DNA of 60,000 nt from Tubulanus polymorphus (lineage: Eukaryota; Nemertea; Palaeonemertea; Tubulaniformes; Tubulanidae), in NCBI RefSeq assembly GCF_964204645.1, contig NC_134036.1, positions 9,412,704-9,472,703 on the forward strand, read 5' to 3'. The translations under genes and the position numbers were made by a program. Position 1 is the stretch's first letter; every line of letters begins with the position of its first letter. Below the pieces are notes generated by a model, which saw only the letters and a program-made list of their open reading frames with translations, made no database searches and was not told the origin of the DNA. This document shows, one piece after another, positions 29,511 through 41,535 of the stretch.

Positions 29511-31735
29511 GTGAGTACCAGACAGAAAAAATTGATGTTAATAGAAATCAATATCATTGTCCATATTGTAAAAAAGTACATCGATGAATCTAATAAATCT
29601 CATCATAAAAAAACTGCAAATCATAAAAAAAATGTTATAGATTTTGAAACACCAGAAAATTCAAATGAAAGAAAAGAACAATTAGAAAATATGAAAAAAG
29701 ATAAAATTGTAATGTTTGTAATGAAGTTATAGCAAAAAGGAATTATGAAAGACATCTCGAATCACAAAAACACCAACACAATTTAAATTAAAATATTTTA
29801 GGAACAGAATATTTTGATGATAAACCTCAACCAGTAAAACAACCAGCTTCAAAAACTAAATCTATTCAAAATAAACCTTATATGGAAAATGTTAGGAATT
29901 ATATCCATTCACTAGAAATAAAAGATAAAATTTTAGAAACATTACGTAGTAAATTTGGTCCTGCGGCTATCATATTTCGATTTTTTAAAGGTACAACAAT
30001 AGAAGATTATAGTAAATATATTGAAATAAAGGAAAAAATAATGGACTTTGTTACAGATGTTGAATATCCAAAAATTTGTATTTCTGGAGAAGTAAGTTTT
30101 ATAAAATCAGAAGAAAAAATGGAGTATAATTTTCAAACATATTCTGAAGAAAAAATTTCGGAAACACAAACAAAAGAGAAATTAGAAAAAAAATATTTAA
30201 TGAATTTGAACGTCATATTGAAGAAAGATATTTTGAGGGTTCTGGTTTAACATTGAATGAAATTATATTTTTAGATTTAAATATTTGTAATACTTAAAGG
30301 AATAAAGCATCTAAAAGTAATACAATTTTAAAAATGATTCAAAATTTTCGAGAGAAAAGGATGATAAAGCATCATCTTATATCAAATTACCATTTACCGT
30401 ACAACAAAAGCAGTAATAAATGTTCAAAATGAAGATAATAAACGTTTTCTATGGTCAATTATTAGTTGTTTACACCCAACAGAAGATATTACGCATAGTT
30501 TTAGAGTAACAGATTATCAGAGATATGGAACATTATATAACATTGATCAATATCCAGTAACTATGAAAATGATTCCTAGAATAGAAAAAGTTAATAACTT
30601 AGAAATAAATGTATTCGAATTAATGCAATTACCAGAGACTAAAGGTGAAAATATTAAAGATTATACATTAGAAGCTTTATATTTAACAGAATATTATGAT
30701 GATGAAAATGTTATAGATTTATTATATTACAAAAAAGATGAAAATGAACATTATGTGGTTAAAACAAATAGATTTATTCTTTAGAACAGAAAGTTATTTC
30801 AACAATCATCATAAAATTTATCTATGTAGAAAATGTTTGTCTAAATTTATGACTGAGAATGCATAAAACCTAAAGAATTATGTGATAATAAAGATTTTTG
30901 TAAATTAATAATGCCAACAGAAAAAGATTATACGTTGAAATTTACTAATCATAAATCTAAAAATATAGTTTCATAGTACAGTAATTTATGGGGATTTTGA
31001 ATGGTTAAATAAAGAATTAACTGTTCAAAAAAGAAAATAGAAAAGAAATATACAACAAAAAGCGAATTTTAAAATCAGTGGATAAAGGAAATGAATTAAA
31101 CGAAGATACAATTCAAGACCCTCCAATTATAAATGCAATTGAAAAAGTTCATCAAAGAGCTGCTGCTTATGGAATCTATATAAAATCAAATTATCCTGAA
31201 TCATATGAAAGTCAATATATGTCTTTTAGAGGTGAAGATGTAGTTAATGATTTTTGTAGAAAAATAATTTAGGTAGAAAGTGATTTTGCACGATTATTAA
31301 ATAAAAATAAAAAAATAATTATGACTAAAGGAGATGAAGTTGATTTAATTCATGCAACTCATTGTTGTTATCGTGAAAAACGTTTTCATTCCTTTGATAC
31401 AAACTTAAAGATCACGATCATTTAAATTCAAAATATCGTGGAGCTGCTCATGAAGATTGTGATTTGCAAATATTAAAAAATATGATTTTAAACTATTAGC
31501 TAAGACATCTGAAAATTACATTTCATTTCAATTTGGTTGTTTGATATTTTTAGATTCTTATAGATTTTTAGCAAGTTCATTAGATAATCTTGCAAACAGT
31601 TTAGATATATGAAGGTGCAATTCCTTATTCATTTTATAAAACACACGATGATTTTAATGTAACAGAATTATTAAAAGAACAATTTTATGATCAATTAAAA
31701 AATGATAAATTGCCCACAATAAAATGATTAGAGAT
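29511..31735 (+). pseudogene. DNA polymerase B (viral/organellar type), N-terminal region of a degenerate AT-rich element
   Basis: Broken frames give, in order: a half finger YHCPYCKK (about 29553), and a C2H2 finger CNVCNEVIAKRNYERHLESQKH (29707-29790). Then comes VQNEDNKRFLWSIISCLHP (30420-30480), followed by LYNIDQYPVTMKMIPRIEKVNNLEINVFE, the leader seen in transposon-borne type-B polymerases. At 31078-31460 follow AAAYGIYIKSNYPE, SFRGEDVVNDF and DHDHLNSKYRGAAHEDC, part of the exonuclease-side region that includes an HNH-like zinc loop. Then come CLIFLDSYRFLASSLDNL and KGAIPYSFYKTHDDF-like segments. The palm with the polymerase DTD motif is absent. Stops and frame changes are frequent, so the gene is dead. 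Such polymerases replicate protein-primed linear DNA. Confidence 0.6.
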
Positions 31736-32397
31736 AAAGAAATTGATACTTTAGAAGATGAATTATCTAAAGAAAAATTAAGAATTAAAACAAAATCAAA
31801 ATCTGATTTAGATCAACAAGTAATTGATGAAATTGAATGTAGACAAATGAATTACGTTTAGAAAAAGAAATTGATGATTTAAAATATAATTTAGAATTAC
31901 AGAAAGAAGAAAAAGATTTATCATTAAAATCATATGATTATAATATTAATAGATTAAACGTTATTTTTAAAGATTTGTTAATAAAACCAAATTCTGAAAT
32001 ATCATTAAAAGATAGAATAAAATTATTATCTAAATTAGAAGGTATCACAATTCTTTCAATTCTAACAGCTGTAACTATGATATTTACAACAATAGGTTTA
32101 GCTATATCAAATTCATTAAAATCTACACCGAACCCAAATAAATCGGATAAACCTCCAAGTCATAATTCTACACAAGATAAAGTGAAAGATGGTTAAAAAA
32201 ATTAGCAAAATATCTATGGGAACTATCTAAAAATCTGCTGCAGCATTACCCGGAATTATTGTTAGTTTTGTTTTGAAGTCTGCAGGAAATATTATTAGCT
32301 TTGCTGCTGAACATATAATATTATTTCTAATAACAGTTGTTTGCGCAATTATTTTTGGATTCGTGAATTTGATGAAAAGTAATTTTATTTCTTAATA
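31735..32397 (+). pseudogene. Two membrane proteins of the AT-rich element
   Basis: The first (31735-32195, two frames) is a Lys/Glu-rich coiled coil followed by one transmembrane segment, ITILSILTAVTMIFTTIGLAI, and a hydrophilic Pro/Ser tail. The second (32195-32396) is short: a basic start, then SAAALPGIIVSFVLKSAGNI and FLITVVCAIIFGFVN, giving two hydrophobic stretches, and a stop just before the next ATG. Pairs of small membrane proteins next to a capsid-like gene are typical for Polinton-type elements. Their jobs there are largely unknown. The first has counterparts in the 4.7-6.0 kb remnant. Confidence 0.45.
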
Positions 32398-32398
32398 A

Positions 32399-33040
32399 AT
32401 GGCTAGTGGAAGTGCTATAAATCCTTCTAAGAATTCTAGAATATCTAATGCAATTAAAGCAGAAAGATCTCATCATATAATTACTCATAATCCATCTAAT
32501 ATTAATCCTGTTGAAACTTTATATGTTAGAATTCCTCGATTAACACAAAATACTTTTTATGTTTCAAATAGTATTTGTCTATCAGCTGATATAACAGTAA
32601 CTGGTAATAATAATAATTATGTCGTAGATAATGTTGGGAGATATTTAATTACAAAATTAACAATAAAGATCGGTCCGGAGACAATGTTTACATTAGATGA
32701 TTATGATTTATTTAAGCATTACAAAGATTTATGGTTAGCAAAAGAAAATAGAAATAATATGATATTTCAAGTCATCCAATCAAAAAACCAAAATAAATTA
32801 AGATCTGAAGCACATAACGCAGTAGTAACTATTTATGGAAGCAAATATAAAATTCCATGAGACGTTGAGTTGATAAATAATAATGCACCTTTGTATAAAT
32901 ATGCTATACAAGAAGATATTATATTCGAAATAATATTTGCTCCTGTTTATGAAATTGTATTATCTAGCGTTGTTAAAGATATGGATTTTAAATTATCAAA
33001 TATTTGTTTAGAATATGAGACAGAACTGATGAAAACTTAA
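32399..33040 (+). pseudogene. Capsid-like protein of the AT-rich element, one internal stop
   Basis: The open frame (32399-32860, 153 aa) reads ETLYVRIPRLTQNTFYV and NVGRYLITKLTIKIG, then DDYDLFKHYKDLW and NKLRSEAHN, and ends YGSKYKIP at a TGA. The same frame continues after the TGA with KDMDFKLSNICLEYETELMK to 33040. This arrangement resembles a widespread family of invertebrate virus-like elements in which the protein is thought to be the major capsid protein. That function is inferred from gene context (polymerase, membrane proteins) and beta-rich composition, not from a diagnostic motif. Confidence 0.4.
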
Positions 33041-33104
33041 GATCCACTTAAGATGTATGGTTCATTAACGACGTAATATTGAAAAGTTGATGACATAACT
33101 TGCT

Positions 33105-33652
33105 TTGCCTGTTAGTATACGGCAGGTCATTTTCAAGGATATTTTTGGATCAAAATCAGAGTTAGGGTTAGTTCATAGCACAAGCATCAATTTCACTGAA
33201 CGCTTAGCTTTACTAGAGAACAATTATCCTATGAAAGAGAACGAACATTTTTCCCCACAATTCAAATCTCATTTTGCAAATATATTGAGAGATCATGGTC
33301 TTGTCCCAAAAAACGTTGAATTTTCAGGATATGCTATCTATGATGGCAATAGAGTTGAATCTCTGAATGCAAAATTAAGAAGATTCACTAATTTTAAGCA
33401 GAACGATATTGACCGGTTTGTTACAGAGCTTCAATCAATTGTAAAGTAGCAAAAACTTAATGTAGAACAAGCCTATCTGAATCAAGGTGATTGGAGATTG
33501 AAAGATCAATCAAAGCGTATTGGTGGAAAGGAGTTCTTCACTTCATCAACCATACAGAGGAAAGAAATTCTTACCTCTGTACAGCAGTTACCTGTTAAGA
33601 TTTCAGCTCCATCTGCCCTATCTACGACAGTACATTTGCCTCGATTGCATTA
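33105..33652 (+). pseudogene. Unknown conserved-looking protein with one in-frame TAG
   Basis: The frame begins MPVSIRQVIFKDIFGSKSEL, runs through LRDHGLVPKNVEFSGYAIYDG and LRRFTNFKQNDIDRF, and meets a TAG at 33447. It then continues in the same frame (EQAYLNQGDWRLKDQSKRIGG) to a stop near 33650. Codon use and length of the open parts suggest a protein of at least 180 residues. I do not recognise a family. The setting suggests a transposon gene. Confidence 0.4.
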
Positions 33653-33659
33653 ATCAGTT

Positions 33660-35040
33660 TCCTGACCTCATCGCTGCAACCACATTCTGCTGCTCTGTCG
33701 GCGCCTTTAATTTCTGTTTGTCACGACCTTGCATTCATAGCTTCTAATATTCATGCATTCTGCATGCATGCATAGCTTTTTGCTAGCTGTGTGTTTGTTG
33801 GGATCAGCGCACCTTTCTAAATGTGACCATTCAACCATAGCGGTCAATTCTATATAAGATTTGGTTTAAGCGTCATTCCCCTAGACACGACAAACCCGTC
33901 CAGCAGTTAGAACACCGTATTGGGTGTTATATATTAACACATGCTGTTCACGGGCTAAGTTAAACTATTCTAATATTCATTCATAATAATCATTCCAAGC
34001 AAATTGCTTGATAGATAAACCAATGTATTGTACTATCTTCGGATAAATCTTCGTATTATAATCAAATAACGTTACCATTGAGACGCACGTTTGGTTTGCA
34101 GGGTTTATGACCCTCATAAATGTCAGTAACAGTAACTGTTGTTGTTTTTTAGTTTGTGGATTATATCCACTCAGATTCGTCAATTGTGTGTGTGTGTCTC
34201 GAAACCTCCCGCACTCAAGCTACGTCAGTGAGCGCGGTTAACTTACGGTCGTCAACATTCACTATATCATGGGAGGCTCGTCATAGGTTGATCAGTGTGC
34301 ACACATCAAGATCGCGTCCTACTGGGATACCACCACGGCTCACTACTGGAGAAGTGTGAACAAACTCTACTCTAATTAACTGTAGAAGTCAAATATTTAG
34401 GTCTAAAACTATTTTGTGCCTCAAATTGTAATGTTCGAATCAAGAAGGAACGTTGCACAACTTTTGATCAAGAATATTCGTACATAATTCACCGAAACAG
34501 CTAACCAGATGCCACCAGATACCAGATGCCATGTTTTATAGTAACGAAATAGCTGTAATTACTTCATCAGCGGTTATATCGTGATTTAAAATATCGTTTT
34601 CTTGTGAAGGGGATCATCATAAAATACCAGAGGTAAAAATGCCAGGGATGTAAACAAGGAAATATTCACTACATCTGATATTCATAATCAAAATTATAAT
34701 AACAAACACAAATTATTTGATTTGGTTTATAGTATAAACTGGTGTGGCAAATCTTAATCATGAACTATTCATTTAATTGTTGATTCGATATTATGAATGA
34801 CAGGAAATCATTGATCTAAAAGTATATTATATCTAAAATGTGCATTCGCAATTTCTAATTTCCAATATTCTAAAAATAAGTTTCATCTGAATGTCATTTT
34901 GTATAAATGAGACTCGACCTTGTCAAATGGTAGCGTATATATTTTCTCATTTTTTAATTGCCTAGGGCTTGAGTTTCTTTTGATAAATTATTGAAACGCA
35001 CTTCAATATCAATTATCTACATCTGTTACCTCATCTTCTA
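33660..35040. other. No supportable gene
   Basis: Contains short CA/GT runs (34188) and a TGCATGCATGCAT stretch (33750). No frame has recognisable motifs. Confidence 0.4.
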
Positions 35041-35300
35041 TACGGTCGAATGTTGACAACGCTTACCTACGCCGAAATTGAGCTAGTAATCCTACACATG
35101 GAATCACCCATACGGAATATAATAAACGTGCGCAAGTTCTATCGTCGCTTTTAGAGCGATTCCGTGCCAGATGGGCAAGTGAATACTTAATCAGTCTGAA
35201 AGAACGTTTCATGCCAACTGGAAAACTCCTCAACGTTATAAAAGTCGGTGACGTTGTCCAGGTGCATTATCGCCGCTATTATTCTCGCGCCTGATCCCGA
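35040..35300 (+). pseudogene. LTR retrotransposon polyprotein tail (BEL/Pao-like)
   Basis: Across two frames the sequence reads LLERFRARWASEYLISLKERF followed by VIKVGDVVQVHY and PEVRIAQVVY. This matches the C-terminal domain of BEL/Pao-type integrase regions (W-x-x-EYLxxL-x-R, then VGDVV, then R-x-x-x-V). One frame change and a stop show it is a fragment. It sits just upstream of the GC-rich gene. Confidence 0.45.
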
Positions 35301-35460
35301 GGTGCGAATCGCGCAGGTGGTCTATTGAGATGTCGGGCAAGTTTACGGTGCATTCATGTTCCAGTCGACATGATACAACAATGGCCCGGTGAACGAGATT
35401 CGTATATGAAGGCCGGGCTGACTAAAACAGATTCATTATCGACCAACGCTCTCTCGATCG

Positions 35461-35519
35461 ATGATGTCCAACGACGACAAGAAGACGCTCTACTCCGAAG
35501 CGGTGAAGTCTGAACCGCG

Positions 35520-35551
<32 letters not shown>

Positions 35552-37268
35552 AGTTCACGGATACGGCGAAGCACCGGCATCACCAGAAGAAAAAAAAGAA
35601 ATCGACGAAGCTGTCGCCGCGAGCCGAAGCGGAAGACCAGGCCGAGCCGACGATGCAGTCATCGCCGCCGCATCAGCGATCGATCGTCGCCGAGACTACT
35701 CCGCCGCCGCCGCCGCCGCCGCCGCCGCGGGCCACTCCGTCGCCGGCTTAAACCATTTACGATCCGCCGGACTCTATCCAGTGGACTCTATCGCCGGAGC
35801 GGCCGCCACTAGTATGGAACGCGACGATCTATCGACCGATTGACGACGAAGAAAGCCGCGAGAGCGCGACGAGCGCCCACCACGGACCATCGGTAAGTCG
35901 CGAGCCGGCCCTCCCTCCCTCCCTCCCGTACGTCAGCCGCCGGGCGTTTCCCGAGTAGTAACGATTCGTTGTTTCCTTGTTTTTCAGAGCGACGTCGACG
36001 CGCCGGACGACGGAGGCAGCAGCCTTAGCAGCGGCGGGGAAAGCAGCGTCGATTCGAACGAGTTTAACGCGCCGCATGTCTTGTTATTCGCGCCGCGCAT
36101 GCCCGAGGGCGATTTAACGGTAAGTACTCCGCGTTCGGATGGCCGGCCGGGCGGCGGACGGCGACTACGGTTCGCTTGCTCTATCACTGTCTATCTCTCT
36201 CTCGTTTCAGATCGCCGATTATCCAAGGCCGCATCGTACTCGATCGGAGGCCGAGCTAAGCGACGATACCGACGACGAGTACGATTATTTCGCCAGCGAA
36301 TATGAAGCGCTGGTCGAAGCCGACCGTACCGCCGAACAGCAAGGCGGGCGAGCCGCCGATCACCCGGACGACGACGGCGAGATCAGCGACGCGGAGGAGA
36401 TGGCTCTCAAGAAAGGCAACCCGGGCCGCCGCAAGTCGATCACCACCGGCGGACGTCCACGCGCCGTGTGTCCGGTCTGCCTGGAGGAGAAAAGCGACGT
36501 GCCGCGGCATATAAGGCAGGTCCATCAGCGGGCCGACCTGGCGTTCTATCGCGAGAATCGTTTACGAAACCTGAAGTCGAAAACGCGCGAGTGTCCACCA
36601 TGCGGAATTCGGGTAACCAGGCTAGACATACACCTTACCCGACCGACCACTCACGCCTTGAGAAGAGGGTCGCAACGCTTCCGGCTATGCATGAGCGGCC
36701 GACGACCCCGACGACGAGGACGACGCCGACCGAACCAATAACCTCTTGGACGAGGCGCTGCTCGCTTACAGGTAAGGATCTCTTCGCTCGCTCGTTTCTC
36801 TGCCCGCCCTCCCACCCGTCACAGCTCGATCACTCACTCGCTCACTCACCGAATTGCTTTCTTTTCAGCGAAGCTAAGACCGATCGTGCGTCTGGCGCGA
36901 TCTATATAGCGCGTTCGGCGGTCGGTAACGTACGATACTAACTAACTCTTCTCTTTTTCCGTTCGTCTAGTGTAGGATGGTGCCGGAGACGGTGCGTTCT
37001 TACCTGATCGGCCTGGAGAAGTTTGTCAGGTGGCTGTCCGGGAGGCCGGAGTTCCGGCAAGAGATTGGCGTCGACGAAGCCAAGCTAGACAAACTGGCCG
37101 ACCCGCTGAAAAACGTAAAACGATCGACGTCCGTGGACATCGCCAAACGTTCGCTCGAGAAGTAAGTATCGGCCGGCCTGCCCGCGCTAGCTCTCATCGT
37201 CGTCTCTATCTATTTCGTTCGTTCTTTCTTCGCAGAGCCGCGGACGCCGCCAACGCCGGACCGTCCAC
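35461..37268 (+). pseudogene. GC-rich zinc-finger/YR-type gene, 3'-truncated
   Basis: Six exons joined by short GT-AG introns are visible: 35461-35892, 35988-36119, 36211-36771, about 36869-36929, 36971-37161 and 37236-37268. Exon 1 has two poly-Pro tracts, a Lys-rich run and one in-frame TAA at 35750. Exon 3 has an acidic region and the finger CPVCLEEKSDVPRHIRQVH, plus a second C-x2-C (ECPPCGIRV), and is then frameshifted before DPDDEDDADRTNNLLDEALLAY. Exon 5 (MVPETVRSYLIGLEKFVRWL) aligns with the core-binding part of the gene at 42.1-45.4 kb. The final exon breaks off at an AT-rich repeat. It is a dead or incomplete paralogue of that gene, with much higher GC content than any neighbour. Confidence 0.6.
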
Positions 37269-37440
37269 ACTGTTAAAAATAACTGCAATTTTACAGCAAA
37301 ATTGTAACAAGATATCTTGTAATGTACATAATTTATGTAAAATTTACAATCACGCTGTCAATTTACAAAATAGTATTTGACAATTACAGTTTATGCTGTT
37401 ATTCTCTGTAAATCTACAAGAAATCCTTGTTATGTTACAT
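37262..37440. repeat. AT-rich repeat that truncates the GC-rich gene
   Basis: Begins CACTGTTAAAAATAAC and contains many TTTACA/TGTAAA inverted words, as in short inverted-repeat transposons. The GC-rich coding sequence ends abruptly at its left edge. Confidence 0.4.
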
Positions 37441-38260
37441 TACTGATTACAGGCCAAGTGTTGGCTAAGGTACCATGAGCCATTACTTAAGAAATAATTT
37501 TTAATGGTTTGATACAAAGCCACAGAGGGTATTTAAAAAAGATTGTAGTGTAATTGATTAATATACATCGGTGAATTAATCGTGGGATTCGAACCTCACA
37601 ACGATACTGAATGAATTTTGGGATTCGAACGTAATGATATTGAACGTCTATTTACGGGACTCGAACATCACAGTGAGTAACCTTACTCTCGCTACTGTCG
37701 TTGAATAAACACCTGTTGGAAAGCGTGGTAAGCGTGGAAGTGGAAACGTGAAGTGGATCGAATTAGCATTCGTTTGGATTAAATAAGGATAGATCGAGCA
37801 ACCTCAGTGTAAGTATATGATGTAGGCCTATGTTGTGATAACAAGTTTAGTTGAATTCTCTATATATTTGATAAAACAGTTCTTGTTAAAGAATGAGGCC
37901 CAAAAAATTGCCGTGGCTACCACCAACTCTACTCTCTCACCACCACACCAGGGGGCGTTGAATATTGAATTATATACAATTTGCCTATTTATATTGGTAC
38001 CTATGAATATTTTCTAACCACAATCAATTACAAAGTTGTAGCTTATGACATGTTGTATATGTTGAGTTTCAAGGTCATTAGTCCTTGTAGAACTTGTAGG
38101 CATATGTCATGGTCCAACCATCATGGGGCGTTGAATATTGAAATTTTCTGTTTGTTCGGCATTTCAAACCACTTCCCGAGTGGACATGGTGTCCCTGGAC
38201 CCCTAGCTTATGAAGACGATCATATTTTATCTAGTGCCTTAGTGGAGAATCTTACTAAGT
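37441..38260. other. No gene; tRNA-like B boxes and a short duplication
   Basis: Three GGGATTCGAAC-type words (rc B-box) at 37587-37660 suggest decayed SINEs on the minus strand. GGGGCGTTGAATATTGAA occurs twice (37951 and 38124). Confidence 0.4.
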
Positions 38261-38261
38261 T

Positions 38262-39123
38262 TTGATTAATTTTTTCAGTTTTCCCATGCGATATCAGTGT
38301 AAAGAATGTGCATACACGTCTGCCTCGTTGAAGAGATATGTCCAACATTATAGGCTTCATAGGAATGTCCCTAATTTACTCTTTCCGTGTGGTGTACCAG
38401 GCTGTTCTCAGGAATTTAGAAACTATTCAACTTTCAATAGTCATGTATCAACCAATCACCTTGAGTATAGAAGGAGAGTTAAACTGTCATGTGTTGATCG
38501 AAGTGAAAGAGATAGGCTCATATGCTCTTTCGATTTCTGCGAACAAAATTGTATAGATGTACTTGAACTTGTTAGTCTTTCAAAGAAAATTTTAATTATG
38601 TTGAACCAGTATCAATTCGGTTAGGTGTGAATTCAAATAACAAAGAACAATTTTGCCATTATGTTCCAATCAAAGACAAATTATCTGCCATGCTCAGTGA
38701 TAGGACTGTGGTTGATCAGTTGGAAAATTATCATCAGTCAATCAATGAAACTTATAGAGATATATTTGATGGAAGTGTTTACAAAAACATTGAGCTATTC
38801 CAACGTTTGCAAGTCTCCCTAAAGATTATCTTATATCAGGATTCATTTGAAGTAGTTAATCCATTAGGGAGTGCAAAGACCAAGCACAAAATTTTAGCAG
38901 TTTATTTCAACTCAGCAAATTTCTTGCCTCACCATCATTCTAAGATAGATCCTATGCAATTAGTGCTCTTGTGTACCGAAAAGAATGTAAAAGAGTTTGG
39001 ATTTGATAATGTTCTCAGTGTTTTAGTGAATGATTTAAAAGACCTGGAAACAAATGGCATCAGTTATAGGGATGGGAAGATTTTTGGAGCTGTAGTAAAT
39101 ATCACAGGTGACAACCTTGCAGT
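38262..39123 (+). pseudogene. C2H2 zinc-finger transposon-type protein, broken
   Basis: The first frame (38262-38624) carries two fingers: YQCKECAYTSASLKRYVQHYRLH, and FPCGVPGCSQEFRNYSTFNSHVSTNH. After a frameshift near 38600 the second frame (38627-39123) reads IFDGSVYKNIELF, ILYQDSFEVVNPLGSAKTKHKILAVYF and DLKDLETNGISYRDG...FGAVVNITGDNLA. These are hallmarks of a family of zinc-finger proteins spread in fish and marine invertebrates, where they behave like transposon genes (the NPLGSxxxxHK motif is the key). It is cut at GDNLA by the 230-bp element at 39124. Confidence 0.5.
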
Positions 39124-39355
39124 TCCTGAACTTCGCTGAAAAAGCTGAAACACTGAAACGCTGAATCGCTGAAATAAAAACGCTGAAATTTCAGGGAATT
39201 TCCGAAAAACGCCGAAATTTCAGGGAATTCCCGAAAAACGCTGAAATCGTGCTAGGTACCGACAATACACGTTTTGAAATAATTTCCGGGCCGGTATTCG
39301 CTGCCGAGTCCTGAACCGTCTTTTAGTCTCCACCTTCGGTTACAGAGACATGCAT
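39124..39355 (+). mobile_element. 230-bp palindromic-motif element, copy A
   Basis: Begins GTTCCTGAACTTCGCTGAA, has repeated GCTGAAA and AATTTCAGGGAATT(T/C)CC units, and ends CGGTTACAGAGACATG. It interrupts the zinc-finger gene. An inverted copy lies at 41536-41765. Confidence 0.75.
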
Positions 39356-39369
39356 GGGCAGTATGTGTG

Positions 39370-39678
39370 GAGTATACTTCTAGAGGGCCACTTGTTGAAC
39401 AAATTAATTCGCTTGAAATCCGGATTTTTAATGCATGCAGGCAGCATGATGAGGAAAACCCATTCACAAACCGTGCAAGCCAACTTAAACACTATGCTCA
39501 ATATTCCAAGAATATGGTTTACTTCTATCGTTCATGTATAAAACAGGATTATAAGCAACTTTTCTTTTGTCAACACGTTGATGGGCGACGGACTATGGTA
39601 TTCTCTGAAGGAGGTAAATTAAATTTGACAGCTAGTTATATAAATGATGCAGCTTTTGGACAAAAGGGATCTAACTAA
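39370..39678 (+). other. ORF of unknown function after the insertion
   Basis: A 103-residue frame with natural-looking composition (VEQINSLEIRIFNACRQHDEEN, QYSKNMVYFYRSCI, HVDGRRTMVFSEGGKLNLTASY). It may be another part of the interrupted transposon gene or an unrelated fragment. No motif is recognised. Confidence 0.3.
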
Positions 39679-39679
39679 A

Positions 39680-40785
39680 TTTCTTTTTAATTCACCGTGG
39701 AATGAATGGATTGACGCCAATGACATGCAGTAGGCCCCTACTTATAGGTCATACTAATTAGCGTCAACCAATTAATCTAAATCGGGCAAACCATTCTGGT
39801 GGGGCTGTGTTGTGATAATAATAGGTTTTTTTTTTTAAATGACATACCAACTGTTAGAAAAATGTACCGATTCTTATTTTTAGACTACTACGGTATCTAT
39901 AAAAGGAGGAGTCATGGATAAAGTTGATTTGCTCAGCTGGACACACTTCTTGTCAAGTACATCATCTCAAGTACTGGGTGTTTTGTAAGTTTGATTTCAG
40001 TATTTATTTACTAAGTGCTGTTCCCTCGGACCTCAGTGCTTTCAAACTAGGCCCACCCCATAGGCTATATCTCCAGAGTGTGTTAGCCACTATTCTTTTA
40101 TTTCCTACTTTAAATGCACTTTTTTTCTATTTTTAGACTCGGGCTAAGAATGTGCAAATTTGAGATACTGAGAAATCAGATGGCACTAGTTAACTTGAAC
40201 TGCGAAATTTGCAGCAGGATAGCTTAACGACACAATTTTTAAAAACAAAATGGCTATTCGAATGCTATTTCAGTAATAACTTGATTCAACCAGAGAGAAA
40301 TAAGTCAATTGGGGATGTACAGTACACCCACTTTACTTCCCCGTTTTCCTGGTACCAAATTTTTTATCTTATGCTAAGCAATATTCTAAGGTATGCTAGT
40401 GAATTTCATTAGAATATAAAGCAATGGAACCAGAATTCAAGCCCGAGTTAAGCGAACTATTGATTCTGATATAATGTAAGAACTGATTTCTTTTGTGTAT
40501 TCTTATCATGTGTTAAGTATTATTTTAAGCTGTTAAATAATATAATTAGACAAACGTCAAATTATTGGATCTTTCTTGTTGACTCGTTTAATTTTGTGAG
40601 TTTAGAGTTCCAGTCAATCCACAATGTGCAGTGCCTAGCCTTCATCTAGTACTAAAGCCAAGCCTGTGTATGGGAAAACGTTGTTCGACTCTCATAAGCC
40701 AGACAAATCAAAAACTTGCAATACATTGCAGATAGTAGTCTCCAGCAAGTAGACAGAGAAAGTAAACCAGGTTTTACCCCGTACC
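39680..40785. other. No supportable gene
   Basis: Short frames only. One run of about eleven T lies at 39829. Confidence 0.4.
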
Positions 40786-40890
40786 CTACCCGGCATCTTC
40801 ACCTGTCAAGGGATTCGAACCCACTACACTAAAGCTGTTCTCCGAACCGCTTGACCTCGAGTCGTTACTAGCCGACCAGAATCAGGTCGG
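40786..40890 (-). mobile_element. tRNA-derived SINE head
   Basis: The minus strand carries an A-box-like GGTCAAGCGGTTCGG and, about 35 nt later, the B box GGGTTCGAATCCC followed by TTGACAGG. An acceptor stem is not complete, so this is a SINE head rather than a tRNA gene. Confidence 0.45.
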
Positions 40891-41535
40891 GCCAATCACA
40901 GCGCTTGTTACAAACGAAATTTGGCATCTATGGAATTTCCCGGTAAATAGACCAATCAGCGAACACGTAGCGAAAACGGAAGTATTGTCGCGTGTTGATA
41001 TATGACGTCATTCGCTAAAACGCCGGTAATGAAATCGCGCGTCGTGAGGCCAGGGGGCAGGTGGAAGCGAGTTTGGGAGCGATACTGGTCTCCTGGCAAG
41101 CGAGGATGCCTACCCGGGAACGAAAGACACTCCAAGACTCCTTCCTTGAAGAGATTGTAGAAATATGGCACCCAATCGTAGTAATGCTAAGTACAGTATA
41201 CTATGACGGTTGAACCTTTATTCACACCAAAATAGAATCAAAGTAGTCATAAGTTCCATGATAGCACTTAATTTGGGTTATCAGGTTCAGCCTTACTAGC
41301 TGTACTTTCATTCAGCTACTACTTTTGTATGAGACTTGGCAATGATAAGTTGGAAGAAATCACCAAATATAAGAAAAAATATTGAGAATTAATATTACTG
41401 TAATTAAGAATTTATTCAAATGAAGTGATAATTTCATTGTTAGATCGTACCGGTATATGCGCATAAAACAAAAAACACATCTAACAATCCACGCAATCCG
41501 CAATCGATCAAGTCGAACATGACGACGACCTCAAG

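Noticed and set aside
36256-36525. Minus-strand 89-residue hydrophobic frame in the GC-rich gene
   Set aside because: Antisense to the zinc-finger exon; GC-rich sequence lacks stops by chance.
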